A stretch of DNA of 64,000 bases from CAZEAC01 sp964510065 (lineage in GTDB: Bacteria; Bdellovibrionota_C; UBA2361; CAIXSY01): the NCBI GenBank assembly GCA_964510065.1, contig CAZEAC010000014.1, positions 1 through 64,000 on the forward strand, read 5' to 3'. Under the pieces are notes generated by a model. The model was not told the DNA's origin, ran no database searches, and worked only from the letters and a program-made list of their open reading frames with translations. A program made the position numbers and the translations under genes. Of the stretch, positions 25,992 through 34,668 are shown piece by piece (the stretch's first letter is position 1; each line of letters starts with the position of its first letter).

Positions 25992-27167
25992 ATGAATGAA
26001 TTTAAGCGGCAAGCTTACTACACAATCAACGGCCTCCTGACGCAAGAAGCGCCTCTCATCCAAGCACTAATAGGACCTCGGCAAATTGGAAAATCTACTC
26101 TCGCTTCACAGATTGCCGAAAAATTCGATGGAATTGTTCACTTCGAGTCTGCCGATTCATCGCCTCCACACAGCAACGCCTGGATTGAGGCGCAGTGGAT
26201 TATTGCTCGAACTCGGGCGCGAGGAACGCAGGGACTAATTATTTTAGATGAAATTCAAAAAATATCTGGCTGGAGCGAAACTGTAAAAAAATTATGGGAC
26301 GAAGACCGCAGAAATAAGACTAATTTGAAAGTTTTGATCCTCGGCTCTTCCGCGCTACTTCTCCAGGCCGGACTCGCCGAAAGCCTCGCCGGAAGATTTT
26401 ATCTGCATCGATGCCCTCATTGGAGCTTTTCTGAATGTAAAGAAGCCTTCGCTTATTCCATGGAGCAATGGATCTACTTTGGCGGATATCCAGGCGGAGC
26501 TCCGTATCTTAAAGACGAAGCGACATGGAAAAACTATATTCGCGACTCCCTCGTTGAAACAACAATTTCAAGAGATGTTCTTCAATTGCAAAAGGTTAAT
26601 AAGCCAGCACTCTTGAGAAACCTGTTTTTCTTAGCTGCGCGTTTTCCGGCTCAAATCGTCGCCTATAATAAAATGATCGGGCAGCTCCAGGATGCAGGTA
26701 ACACCACAACGATTGCGCATTATTTAGATCTTCTTGAAACCGCATTTCTGTTATCTGGGCTCGAGTCAACAGTGAAGCTGAAGCGCTCAAGCAGTCCTAA
26801 ACTCATTCTTTGGAACAACGGTCTTATCTCTGCAATCAATAAGCACTCCTTTCAAGCAGCTTTAATGGATACAGCGTGGTGGGGAAGGCTTGTAGAAAAT
26901 GCTGTCGGCGCGCACCTGCTTAATTCATTGCCGTCATTAACGTACGAGATAAATTACTGGCGTGAAAAGAACTGTGAAATTGACTTCTGTATTTCGACAG
27001 GAAGCGAACGGCTCGGCATAGAAGTTAAAAGTGGACGTATCGATAAGCAGCTTGGCTATGCGCAATTCGCGAAAAGATATCCCAAAAGCAAGACGATAAT
27101 CGTTGGGCTAGGAGGAATGCGATTGGAGGAGTTTTTTTCCTGCGATGCTTCAGTGCTTTTATCTTAG
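25992..27167 (+). CDS. AAA_14/DUF4143-type ATPase
   Basis: ATP-binding protein of 391 residues. AAA-type Walker A GPRQIGKST near residue 32 is followed by a Walker B-like LIILDEIQKI. The C-terminal half has the DUF4143 pattern: FFLAARFPAQIVAYNKM, a winged-helix-like stretch, LLETAFLLSGL, then a PD-(D/E)XK-like CEIDFCISTGSERLGIEVKSG. Such proteins are frequent, often clustered with mobile DNA, and lack a settled function. The ATG at 25992 is preferred because the ATG at 25956 lies within the promoter. The gene lies between perfect 61-bp direct repeats, with half of a palindromic element just after its stop, which suggests acquisition or rearrangement. Confidence 0.82.
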   Translation: MNEFKRQAYYTINGLLTQEAPLIQALIGPRQIGKSTLASQIAEKFDGIVHFESADSSPPHSNAWIEAQWIIARTRARGTQGLIILDEIQKISGWSETVKKLWDEDRRNKTNLKVLILGSSALLLQAGLAESLAGRFYLHRCPHWSFSECKEAFAYSMEQWIYFGGYPGGAPYLKDEATWKNYIRDSLVETTISRDVLQLQKVNKPALLRNLFFLAARFPAQIVAYNKMIGQLQDAGNTTTIAHYLDLLETAFLLSGLESTVKLKRSSSPKLILWNNGLISAINKHSFQAALMDTAWWGRLVENAVGAHLLNSLPSLTYEINYWREKNCEIDFCISTGSERLGIEVKSGRIDKQLGYAQFAKRYPKSKTIIVGLGGMRLEEFFSCDASVLLS

Positions 27168-27168
27168 G

Positions 27169-27245
27169 GAGCCTCTGAAAAACTAAGCTTTTGGATTTGC
27201 CGGAATTTTGGCTGAGATTTGCGAGAAAGTATGTCGGGACAAACG
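27169..27245. repeat. Half copy of the GGGAACCTCTGAAAA element
   Basis: Starts GGGAGCCTCTGAAAAACTAA directly after the ATPase stop and is similar over about 80 bp to the left half of the full element at 15610. The expected mirror-image right half is absent; instead the 61-bp direct repeat begins where the centre of the palindrome should be. Confidence 0.7.
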
Positions 27246-27306
27246 GCCGTCATGGAGGTACTCTAGCTCAGCTGGGCCCGACTGCCGATCGAAATTATCC
27301 AAACCG
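27246..27306. repeat. 61-bp direct repeat, right copy
   Basis: Exact copy of 25630-25690, in the same orientation. It follows the half palindromic element and precedes about 175 bases of intergenic sequence (27307-27481) in which I see no gene. Confidence 0.9.
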
Positions 27307-27481
27307 CTTTATAAGGGGAATACGTACGTAACGTTGCGGCTCGCCTCATAGGCTTTGGTCGAGCCGGTCTCAATAGAGATGCTGAAAATGAAATGAAAAA
27401 AGCTGCCTGCTCAGTCATATTCAGGCATCCTATCAAGTGCTTCAGGCCACAGGCCAGCGCGCATTCGGCGCAAAAAGCGTA

Positions 27482-28201
27482 TTAGGCAACGATGCGCTGT
27501 ACAACTTCGGCGAGAGTCAAACCATTTGCCGGGTCATCAGAATAGATTGCGCCACGCTTCAGGACAATTATCCGATCTGAAACCGCAAATACATCATTTA
27601 GGCGATGGCTTACCAAGATAACTGTGCGACCACGCGCTTTTTCACGTAATATGAGTTCAATAACTTGCCCAACTTCACGCGCGGCAAGAGCAGCCGTCGG
27701 CTCATCGAGCAGTAATACTTTTGGATCAAAAAGAAGTGCGCGCGCTATCGCGATTGCTTGCTGCTGTCCACCCGAAAGCGTCCCGACCTCTACTCTGATA
27801 TTAGGAATATTAATCTTGAGCGATGCCAATACCGATTCTGCGCCGCTACGCATTGCAGCCCTATCCAGGGTACCAATTTTTGTTTTTAGCTCACGCCCGG
27901 CGTAGAGATTAGTCGCCACATCATGACACCGTGAGAGCGCCAGGTCCTGGTACACCATTTCAATTCCAGCCTCGCGGTGGCGAAGGGGAGAGTACCCTTC
28001 AAGGCTTGTCGCGCCAAGGCGTACCTCACCTCGTGTCGGGCGATGCGCGCCGCCAAGAATCTTAAGAAAAGTAGACTTCCCCGCACCATTATCTCCCACA
28101 ATGGCGCTCACCGTGCCCGCATGAAAGGAGGTCGAGATATCGTGAATAACCTCGCAGGCGCCGAAGCTCTTGGTGATATGTTTCGCTGAGAGAGTCTCCA
28201 T
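27482..28201 (-). CDS. Sugar-type ABC transporter ATPase, single domain
   Basis: ATPase of a CUT2-like (ribose/fructose type) importer, 239 residues. Walker A GDNGAGKST, signature LSGGQQQ and Walker B VLLLDEPTAALA are intact. Classic RbsA proteins carry two such domains, but this one has a single domain, like FrcA. It is the last gene of the operon and its start overlaps the permease stop by one base, so stoichiometry is probably kept by coupled translation. It would dimerise under the permease at the inner membrane. Confidence 0.9.
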   Translation of the reverse strand: METLSAKHITKSFGACEVIHDISTSFHAGTVSAIVGDNGAGKSTFLKILGGAHRPTRGEVRLGATSLEGYSPLRHREAGIEMVYQDLALSRCHDVATNLYAGRELKTKIGTLDRAAMRSGAESVLASLKINIPNIRVEVGTLSGGQQQAIAIARALLFDPKVLLLDEPTAALAAREVGQVIELILREKARGRTVILVSHRLNDVFAVSDRIIVLKRGAIYSDDPANGLTLAEVVQRIVA

Positions 28202-29154
28202 TAGCTTCTTCCAAACCGCTCAATCAGCGCCGCGCCAATCAGCACGAGCCCGACAAACAACACTTGGTAATAAGTACTCACCGCAAGAAGATTAAGTCCG
28301 TTTTGAAGCACACCAAGACAGAGCACACCAAGAAAGGTGCCAACAATACTTGCCTTTCCGCCAAAGAGTTTCGTTCCTCCAAGAATTACTGCAGTAATAG
28401 CGACGAGCTCGTAGTTTTGGCCCGCGGTCGGATCTCCCGCGTTTGTACGCGCCATAAAGACAAAGCCCGCGACACCTGAATAAAGTCCGCAAAGCGTGAA
28501 GATCTTAAGTCTAAGCGTATTTATTCTTAATCCGAGCGCCTCGGCAGCAAGCGCGTTATCACCGTAAATCAGAGAATGAATACCGAACGAGCTTTGATGA
28601 AGTACTACATGCGCAACAAGCCCTGATAAAAGAAAGATTACTACCGGCAATGAAACTCCCAAAAGTTTTCCCTGACCAAGCTCGGTGACCGAGGGATGAA
28701 GTCCGTAAATCGGAGTACCATCCGCGACAATGTATGCCACAGCTCGCGCGACACTCAACATTCCCAGAGTGACAATAAAGCTCGGCGCTCGTGTAACATT
28801 CACCAACGCGCCGGTAATACAGCCGCACAACGCACCCACCACCACGCACACGAAAAACGAGTCCCACGCTTGCAAGTTGAAATCGCGAATACAATAAGCC
28901 GATACCGTTCCCGCCAATCCCATCACCGACGCTATAGAGAGATCGATACCGCCGCTTCCGATGACAAAGGTAGCCCCAAGCGCAAGCAGACCTGTCACTG
29001 CAGCCGCCGACAAAACATTATCCAGATTACTGAGTGACAAGAAATAGGGCGACAACAGCGAAAACACCAAACACAAGCCCGTCAAAAAGACAAAACAACG
29101 AAAAAAGTTTTGATCAGCGACAACCTTTAACGCGTATTGAGCTTTAGCGAACAT
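28201..29154 (-). CDS. Sugar-type ABC transporter permease (RbsC-like)
   Basis: Inner-membrane permease of the BPD_transp_2 family, 317 residues, about nine hydrophobic segments. It shows the family motif region GLLALGATFVIGSGGIDLSIASVMGLAG, in which the G-G-I-D-L-S-V core is diagnostic, and a cytoplasmic EAA-like loop LAAEALGLRINTLRLKIF. The 5' end overlaps the upstream binding-protein gene by 11 bases. It pairs with the single-domain ATPase downstream. Confidence 0.92.
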   Translation of the reverse strand: MFAKAQYALKVVADQNFFRCFVFLTGLCLVFSLLSPYFLSLSNLDNVLSAAAVTGLLALGATFVIGSGGIDLSIASVMGLAGTVSAYCIRDFNLQAWDSFFVCVVVGALCGCITGALVNVTRAPSFIVTLGMLSVARAVAYIVADGTPIYGLHPSVTELGQGKLLGVSLPVVIFLLSGLVAHVVLHQSSFGIHSLIYGDNALAAEALGLRINTLRLKIFTLCGLYSGVAGFVFMARTNAGDPTAGQNYELVAITAVILGGTKLFGGKASIVGTFLGVLCLGVLQNGLNLLAVSTYYQVLFVGLVLIGAALIERFGRS

Positions 29155-30142
29155 ACTGAAGTTCGGCAGAATCTTTCTTTTGCAACACTGCTTTCGTGAT
29201 CACTGGAGTGTCGGTCACCTCGCGTATGTTCACATGTTTCCCAGAAACCACCTCTTCACCAAGCTCGACTGCGCGCTTACCGATAAGATAGGGAAGCTGT
29301 GCGACCGTCGCGGACATTTCGCCGGCACGCACCGCCCTCTGCGCATCTTGCGTACCATCAACGCCGATGACCTTAATGTTAGAAAGCATTCCTCGCGACT
29401 TAAGCGCTTCAATTGCTCCAAGCGCCATCATGTCGTTCGCTGCATAAACGAGTTTAATAGCTGGAAAACGCTGCACGAAATCCGCAGTCACGTTCATTGC
29501 CTTCAGTCGGTCCCACTCTCCCGAGAGCGAGCCTACAATCTTCGCGTTTGGAGCCGATTCTACAAGCGCCTTTTTGAAGCCGTCGACGCGTAATACTCCG
29601 GCGGGGCTGCCCACCGCACCTTCAAGAATAAAGACTTCAATAGCAGCATCATCGAAAAGCGTATGAACATACTCGCCCGCGCGCTTTCCCACGGCAAAAT
29701 TATCAGAGCCCACTGAAAATGTGAGTGGCAGATTATGCTTCGCCGCTTCTTCAAGAGGAATCGAACAATCTACATCCGCAATTATTATTCCTGCGCTACT
29801 GGCCTTCTTCAGGCACTCAATTCCTACCGCGACATTTGCGGCGCTTACGCCTAGAAATTTCGGCTTGCGCGCAATCGCGGCAAGGCAGGTATTAAGCTGC
29901 TCCTCAGCCGCCGTCTCGCTCTGCAGCATATAGACCGTCGAAGATATCTTTTTCGCTCGCGCCGTCTCTTCAATACCAAGCGCAAGTGTATTCCAATAGG
30001 GATTCCCTTTTGCGCGCAATATAAAAACAAAGTCGTTTTCAGCGCATGCAGCGGCAACAACTACATTAAAGCACAGCAGCGCGAAAAGAATCGCCGGTTT
30101 GAGCTTCACGCTCCTAGCGCAAGAACTGAAGGTTCGGATCAT
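29144..30142 (-). CDS. Sugar-type ABC transporter substrate-binding protein, second of two
   Basis: Periplasmic binding protein (Peripla_BP_4 type, ribose-binding-like), 332 residues with a signal peptide ending near ACA-E. It contains FILRAKGNPYWNTLALGIEE, TFSVGSDNFAVGKRAGEYV and IKLVYAANDMMALGAIEAL, the usual ligand-pocket positions. It is clearly paralogous to the protein encoded immediately upstream. The ATG at 30142 overlaps that gene by 29 bases and has AAGGA close by; a GTG at 30109 is the alternative. Confidence 0.88.
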   Translation of the reverse strand: MIRTFSSCARSVKLKPAILFALLCFNVVVAAACAENDFVFILRAKGNPYWNTLALGIEETARAKKISSTVYMLQSETAAEEQLNTCLAAIARKPKFLGVSAANVAVGIECLKKASSAGIIIADVDCSIPLEEAAKHNLPLTFSVGSDNFAVGKRAGEYVHTLFDDAAIEVFILEGAVGSPAGVLRVDGFKKALVESAPNAKIVGSLSGEWDRLKAMNVTADFVQRFPAIKLVYAANDMMALGAIEALKSRGMLSNIKVIGVDGTQDAQRAVRAGEMSATVAQLPYLIGKRAVELGEEVVSGKHVNIREVTDTPVITKAVLQKKDSAELQYVR

Positions 30143-31079
30143 CTTTCCTTTCTAAGACTTCCTTTGTCAGGACAGGAATCGGAGTAAATTCATTATAGTT
30201 TTTCACTTCACCCTTCGAGGCAGCAATAGCCAATTCCACCGCGCGCTTGCCCATAAAATAAGGAAGCTGCGCCACATCAGCAAGCATTCGGTTCTGCATA
30301 ATCGCCTTCCGCGCATCAGCGATTCCATCGACACTGAGTAATTTTACTCTGTCGGCTTTGGCACTCACTCGAAGCCCCTCGGCCGCTCCCAAGCTCATTG
30401 CGTCGCTGACTGAAAAAATATAGTCGATAGTCGACTCGCGTTGCAGGAAATCAACCGTGATATTCATCGCCTTCAGTCGATCCCAATCCGTGGTTGGTGT
30501 GCCAACAATTTTCGCTTCAGGGATCGCGCGTTGAATCTCCTCTAAGAATCCTTGGGCTCGCTTCTCGCTCACAATACTTCCCGGAAGCCCTTTCAAGATC
30601 AGAATCGAAGGGCTTTTTATTGTATTTACCCTGGCCACATACTCTGCCGCGCTTTTTCCAATGAGAGCATTGTCCGAACCAACCGAAAACGCCAGCGGAA
30701 CCTTTGCCAATGCGGCGTCTTCAAGAGTAACGTTTCCATCGATGTCCGCCGATAACACACCTTCTTGGGCAGCCTTTTTAAAGCACTCTATCCCGACATT
30801 CTTTGTCGCGGCACCGAGCACCAAAACTTTTGGCTTCCTGGAGAGTGATGCCGTGCAGATATTGAGCTGCGCCTCGGGAGTTTGATCGTCATCAGTATTG
30901 AGAATAATGCTCTTTATTCCGCGAGCTTTTGAAGTCTCTTCGATACCTTCGCGTACAGTTTTCCAAAAGACATTACCACGACCCTTTAAGATGAATAAAA
31001 ACTCACCGTCCTCACTCTTGGCGCTTGCGCCGAAAGCCCAAAGCAGAGGGATCACAGCAATGAATAGCAACTTTTTCAT
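30114..31079 (-). CDS. Sugar-type ABC transporter substrate-binding protein, first of two
   Basis: Periplasmic binding protein of 321 residues, first gene of the importer operon, with a signal peptide (MKKLLFIAVIPLLWAFGASA). It shares the block order of its downstream paralogue (FILKGRGNVFWKTVREGIEE, AFSVGSDNALIGKSAAEYV, IDYIFSVSDAMSLGAAEGL) but differs in many pocket residues. The pair may give one permease two substrate specificities, or act as a heteromer. It is transcribed away from ccmE, with a shared control region of about 150 bases. Confidence 0.88.
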   Translation of the reverse strand: MKKLLFIAVIPLLWAFGASAKSEDGEFLFILKGRGNVFWKTVREGIEETSKARGIKSIILNTDDDQTPEAQLNICTASLSRKPKVLVLGAATKNVGIECFKKAAQEGVLSADIDGNVTLEDAALAKVPLAFSVGSDNALIGKSAAEYVARVNTIKSPSILILKGLPGSIVSEKRAQGFLEEIQRAIPEAKIVGTPTTDWDRLKAMNITVDFLQRESTIDYIFSVSDAMSLGAAEGLRVSAKADRVKLLSVDGIADARKAIMQNRMLADVAQLPYFMGKRAVELAIAASKGEVKNYNEFTPIPVLTKEVLERKDDPNLQFLR

Positions 31080-31190
31080 ACCCAGGCTTCAATATACTTG
31101 ACTCAATGAGGGACGACCATATCAGCAGTAGTTAAGCCTACTGTTGCGCGATTGTCAGGTACAACTCATCAGTCTTCGTTTTCTGACCCT

Positions 31191-31220
31191 TTGAAGCTTT
31201 TATACTTCTTAGAGTATACT
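31191..31220 (+). promoter_or_regulatory. Sigma-70-like promoter of the ccm operon
   Basis: TTGAAG (31191-31196) and TATACT (31215-31220) are 18 bases apart. A start about seven bases after the -10 element would fall on the ccmE ATG itself at 31227, making the transcript leaderless or nearly so. Confidence 0.45.
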
Positions 31221-31226
31221 AAGTGC

Positions 31227-31694
31227 ATGAATATAAAGAGCGGAAGCATTATCATCGGCGTGGCAATTGTCGCTATTTTGCTTATTTTTCAGGCAACTAG
31301 GCAGAGCGCCGTAACTGTACACCTTCCTTCAGAGCTTGCCTCGTCCGGCACCGCATTCAAGCGTATCCGCGTCGCCGGCAAAGTTTCCGCCGGATCTATT
31401 GATTACGCCGTTCAACCCAAGATCGTGCTTAAGTTTGCCGTCGGAAACCCAGGCCAAACTCCGCACCATGAGGAAATGGTAAACAACTCGGAGCTTTCCT
31501 CGAACGCAACTATCCCGGTAATATACCAGGGTCTCAAACCGGACATGTTCGCCGCCGGCCGCGATGTTATTCTTGATGGCGATTTCGAGGGCGGTGTTTT
31601 TCAGGCGACGAGGCTTTTGACACAGTGTCCCTCTAAGTATCAGGCTGCGAAGCCAGGCACAGAGGAGAAGAGATCAATGGAGCAAGCAAAGTGA
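31227..31694 (+). CDS. ccmE: Cytochrome c maturation haem chaperone CcmE, CxxxY type
   Basis: Periplasmic haem chaperone of System I, 155 residues from the ATG at 31227, with one N-terminal membrane anchor and the OB-fold region (RIRVAGKVSAGSIDY, YQGLKPDMFAAGRDVILDG). The haem-attachment site is QCPSKY, that is Cys134-x3-Tyr138, instead of the usual HxxxY. This variant is known from Desulfovibrio and archaea. A Lys/Glu-rich tail follows. The stop overlaps the GTG start of ccmF (GTGA). Confidence 0.9.
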   Translation: MNIKSGSIIIGVAIVAILLIFQATRQSAVTVHLPSELASSGTAFKRIRVAGKVSAGSIDYAVQPKIVLKFAVGNPGQTPHHEEMVNNSELSSNATIPVIYQGLKPDMFAAGRDVILDGDFEGGVFQATRLLTQCPSKYQAAKPGTEEKRSMEQAK

Positions 31695-33691
31695 ACGAGT
31701 TTGGAAATTTTGCGTTGGTAACCGCCTGGATTTTAGCGCTCTTCGGAATGATCGGCGGCGCGCGTGCCGCTAGTACGCGAAATCGGAGTTGGTTTCTTTC
31801 GGCGCGAAACGCGACCTTCTTCAGCTCAATCGCCAGCGCACTCGCGATTGGAACTCTGGCGGTATTGTTTCTCTCACATGACTACCGAAATGCCTATGTA
31901 TGGCAGTTCTCCAACCGCAGCATGGAGTGGTACTACAAGGTCTCCGCGATCTGGGGTGGCATGGATGGTTCGATGCTGCTCTGGGCATTTATGCTTTCGA
32001 TTAGCTGCGCAGTTGTGGCACTCCGACTTGAGTCACAAAATTTGAGGAGTGCGCCATGGGTCCTCGCGGTAATGAACTCCTCTCTACTTTTCTTCTTGGG
32101 AGTTGTGACTTTCCTAACTAATCCATTCCGATATCTCCAGTCACCGCTTATTCCCGCGGATGGGAACGGATTGAACCCACTGCTGCAAAATCCCTACATG
32201 GCGATCCATCCGCCAACGCTGTACGCCGGGTTTACCACTTTCTCGATCCCATTTGCTTTCTGCATGGCCGCACTATTTGCGAAGGAGCTCTCAAATGAAT
32301 GGATCAGACTCACACGCCGTTGGACGCTAATTGCCTGGGCTTTTTTAACGGCGGGAATCGTGCTTGGCGGACATTGGGCATATATCGAGCTTGGATGGGG
32401 CGGATTTTGGGCCTGGGATCCAGTCGAAAACGCCTCATTTTTGCCTTGGCTTACCGGTACTGCGTTTTTGCATTCGGTAATGGTGCAGGAACGCAAGAAC
32501 ATGCTGCGCTTCTGGAATGTCTGGCTGATTGTTTCAACCTACGCGCTTACGGTCTTCGGAACTTTCCTTACCCGCTCCGGGGTCGTGCAAAGTGTACATG
32601 CTTTTGCGGAAACCGATATCGGTTGGATATTTTTAGTGTACCTTGGAATTATATTCGCCCTTACCTGCTTCTTTACCTGGCTGCGGCGCGCTGAACTTAG
32701 GTCCGAGCGCCAGATTTCGAGCCTGCTCTCACGTGAGGCGTTTTTTCTTCTCAATAATTTGGTGCTCTTAAGCATCTGCTTTGCCACGCTTTGGGGGGTA
32801 CTCTTTCCGGTCCTTTCCGAAGCAGTCACTGGACAAAAGCAGACAGTCGGGATTCCGTTTTTTAATGCGGTGAATGTTCCTCTCTTCTTACTTTTACTTT
32901 TTCTTATGGGCATAGGACCGCTCATTGCCTGGAAGAGGGCCAGCGCGAGAAGTCTGCGAGATACCTTTTTAGCTCCGTTTCTCATTGGATGCGTGGCATC
33001 GGCCATTCTTGTCTGGGCGGGGATCGTAGGTTTCTATCCGGTGACAAGCTACGGGCTCTGCGTTTTTGTGCTTCTGACTATTCTTGGCGAGCTTCATCGT
33101 GGACTTCGAGTACAGCGAGCTTCACTTCCGCAAGCCAGCACCATCGAAAGTGTTGAACGACTGGTACGAAGGCACCGCTCTCGCTACGGCGGATATCTGG
33201 TGCACCTAGGCGTTCTTGTCGCGGCAATCTCGATAACTGCGTCTATGGCGCATAAAACAGAGCACGAATTTAGCCTCGCGCAGGGGGAGAAGCTCGATAT
33301 CGGGCGCTTTTCGCTTACGCTCAAGGACTTTCATGAAGTGCAAAACGACAACTACGTCGCCCTTATCGCCAATGTTGAGGCGGCACTTCGAAGCGATGGC
33401 TCGCCCGTCGCGCTACTGTCGCCCGAACTTCGCCGCTACAAGGCAAAAGATGAAAGCACTTCCGAAGTCGCGCTTCGAATTGGTATGCGCGAGGATCTTT
33501 ATTTGGTCCTGGCAGGGCTTGACGAAAAGGGAGAGCGCGCAGCACTTAAAGTATTTATCAATCCGCTTCAGATCTGGCTCTGGGTGGGTGCGGTAATAAT
33601 GGTTGTGGGAGCAATTATCGTGATGCTGCCGAGATTTCAAGCGGAGACAATCTCCGAAAAGTCTCGTGCCGAGGGAACTGTGAGGGCGTAA
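31691..33691 (+). CDS. ccmF: Cytochrome c haem lyase subunit CcmF
   Basis: Polytopic membrane protein of 666 residues that attaches haem to apocytochrome c together with CcmH and CcmI. It has the WWD-type haem-handling segment (WAYIELGWGGFWAWDPVENASFLPWL), an upstream WGGMDGSMLLW box (commonly WGGHEGS), and His in HPPTLY and HSVMV. The GTG start overlaps the ccmE stop, so translation is coupled. The length and membrane pattern fit the family. Confidence 0.95.
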   Translation: MNEFGNFALVTAWILALFGMIGGARAASTRNRSWFLSARNATFFSSIASALAIGTLAVLFLSHDYRNAYVWQFSNRSMEWYYKVSAIWGGMDGSMLLWAFMLSISCAVVALRLESQNLRSAPWVLAVMNSSLLFFLGVVTFLTNPFRYLQSPLIPADGNGLNPLLQNPYMAIHPPTLYAGFTTFSIPFAFCMAALFAKELSNEWIRLTRRWTLIAWAFLTAGIVLGGHWAYIELGWGGFWAWDPVENASFLPWLTGTAFLHSVMVQERKNMLRFWNVWLIVSTYALTVFGTFLTRSGVVQSVHAFAETDIGWIFLVYLGIIFALTCFFTWLRRAELRSERQISSLLSREAFFLLNNLVLLSICFATLWGVLFPVLSEAVTGQKQTVGIPFFNAVNVPLFLLLLFLMGIGPLIAWKRASARSLRDTFLAPFLIGCVASAILVWAGIVGFYPVTSYGLCVFVLLTILGELHRGLRVQRASLPQASTIESVERLVRRHRSRYGGYLVHLGVLVAAISITASMAHKTEHEFSLAQGEKLDIGRFSLTLKDFHEVQNDNYVALIANVEAALRSDGSPVALLSPELRRYKAKDESTSEVALRIGMREDLYLVLAGLDEKGERAALKVFINPLQIWLWVGAVIMVVGAIIVMLPRFQAETISEKSRAEGTVRA

Positions 33692-33699
33692 CCGTAGCT

Positions 33700-33978
33700 A
33701 TGCTGACTGAGATTTTGACTATAGGGTTCGCGCTGATTGTTGCCTGGGCTATTATTAGTCCGCTTCTGCGGAAAGAAGTGGGGGCTATGGCAGCGCCGTC
33801 GCCGTATCTGACTTTAAAGGATCAAAGCGAACGTTGCGCGCAGGTACTTCGAGATCTTGAGCTTGATTATTCGACGCATAAGATTTCTGCTGACGACTAT
33901 CAAAAAACGAAAGCCTCCCTTGAGGTCGAGCTCGCTGCAATACTTGAACAGTCGGACGACGCGGAGAAGCGTTCATGA
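33700..33978 (+). CDS. ccmI: CcmI-like N-terminal protein (short)
   Basis: Small membrane protein of 92 residues with one N-terminal hydrophobic helix, followed by LRDLELDYSTHKISADDYQKTKASLEVELAAIL, the conserved helical pattern seen after the anchor in CcmI/CycH of Deltaproteobacteria. It lacks the large periplasmic TPR part of proteobacterial CcmI. It lies between ccmF and ccmA, overlapping ccmA by four bases. A role with CcmF in haem ligation is inferred from position. Confidence 0.7.
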   Translation: MLTEILTIGFALIVAWAIISPLLRKEVGAMAAPSPYLTLKDQSERCAQVLRDLELDYSTHKISADDYQKTKASLEVELAAILEQSDDAEKRS

Positions 33979-34664
33979 GCGATACGTCCGCGCTCCTCTC
34001 AGTTGCTTCGCTTGAAAAAAACTTTGGTAAAGAATTGGTCCTTCGCAAACTTTCTTTCGAGCTACAGCGCGGAGAAACAATCTTGCTTCTCGGTGCTAAC
34101 GGTTCCGGGAAGAGCACGCTTCTTCGAATCTGTGCCGGTCTTTCTCGCGCTTCGGGTGGCGACGCTCGAATTAAAGGCCATGCGCCAATGCAAGCCGCCA
34201 AAGCATTAGGCTATGTGAGCCACCAACCCCTACTGTATGCCGACCTTACGGTCCGGGAAAACATCAAGCTACATGCTGATCTGTTTGAAACTCACAAGGA
34301 AACTACTGACAGACTTCTCTCCGAATGGGGCCTTGCACACCTCGCCCAGAAAAGACTCTGTGAAATTTCAAAAGGTAATCTCGCGCGTGCCGCTCTGGCG
34401 CGTGCGTTCGTAAGCCATCCCGAATTACTTCTCTTTGATGAGCCCAGCGCTGCGCTCGACGAAGATGGCGCATTAATTCTCCGCAATAAGATTAAGGAGC
34501 AGGTGACGAGGGGCGGCTCTCTTATCGTTACTCACGATCTGGAACGGATAAGCTCAGTTGCCACTCGAGTGCTCGTTCTCAAAGAAGGAGTAATCTCTTC
34601 GGATGCCTCGGGCAATGAAGCCATTCAGCGTACGATCGCCGAATATAGGAAGATTAATAGGTAA
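33975..34664 (+). CDS. ccmA: Haem exporter ATPase CcmA
   Basis: ABC ATPase of the CcmABCD complex that releases holo-CcmE, 229 residues. Walker A LGANGSGKST and Walker B LLLFDEPSAALD are intact. The signature is weakened (ISKGNLARAALARA instead of LSGGQ), as is common in CcmA. The gene overlaps the CcmI-like gene and is followed five bases later by ccmB. Confidence 0.92.
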   Translation: MSDTSALLSVASLEKNFGKELVLRKLSFELQRGETILLLGANGSGKSTLLRICAGLSRASGGDARIKGHAPMQAAKALGYVSHQPLLYADLTVRENIKLHADLFETHKETTDRLLSEWGLAHLAQKRLCEISKGNLARAALARAFVSHPELLLFDEPSAALDEDGALILRNKIKEQVTRGGSLIVTHDLERISSVATRVLVLKEGVISSDASGNEAIQRTIAEYRKINR

Positions 34665-34668
34665 GGCA

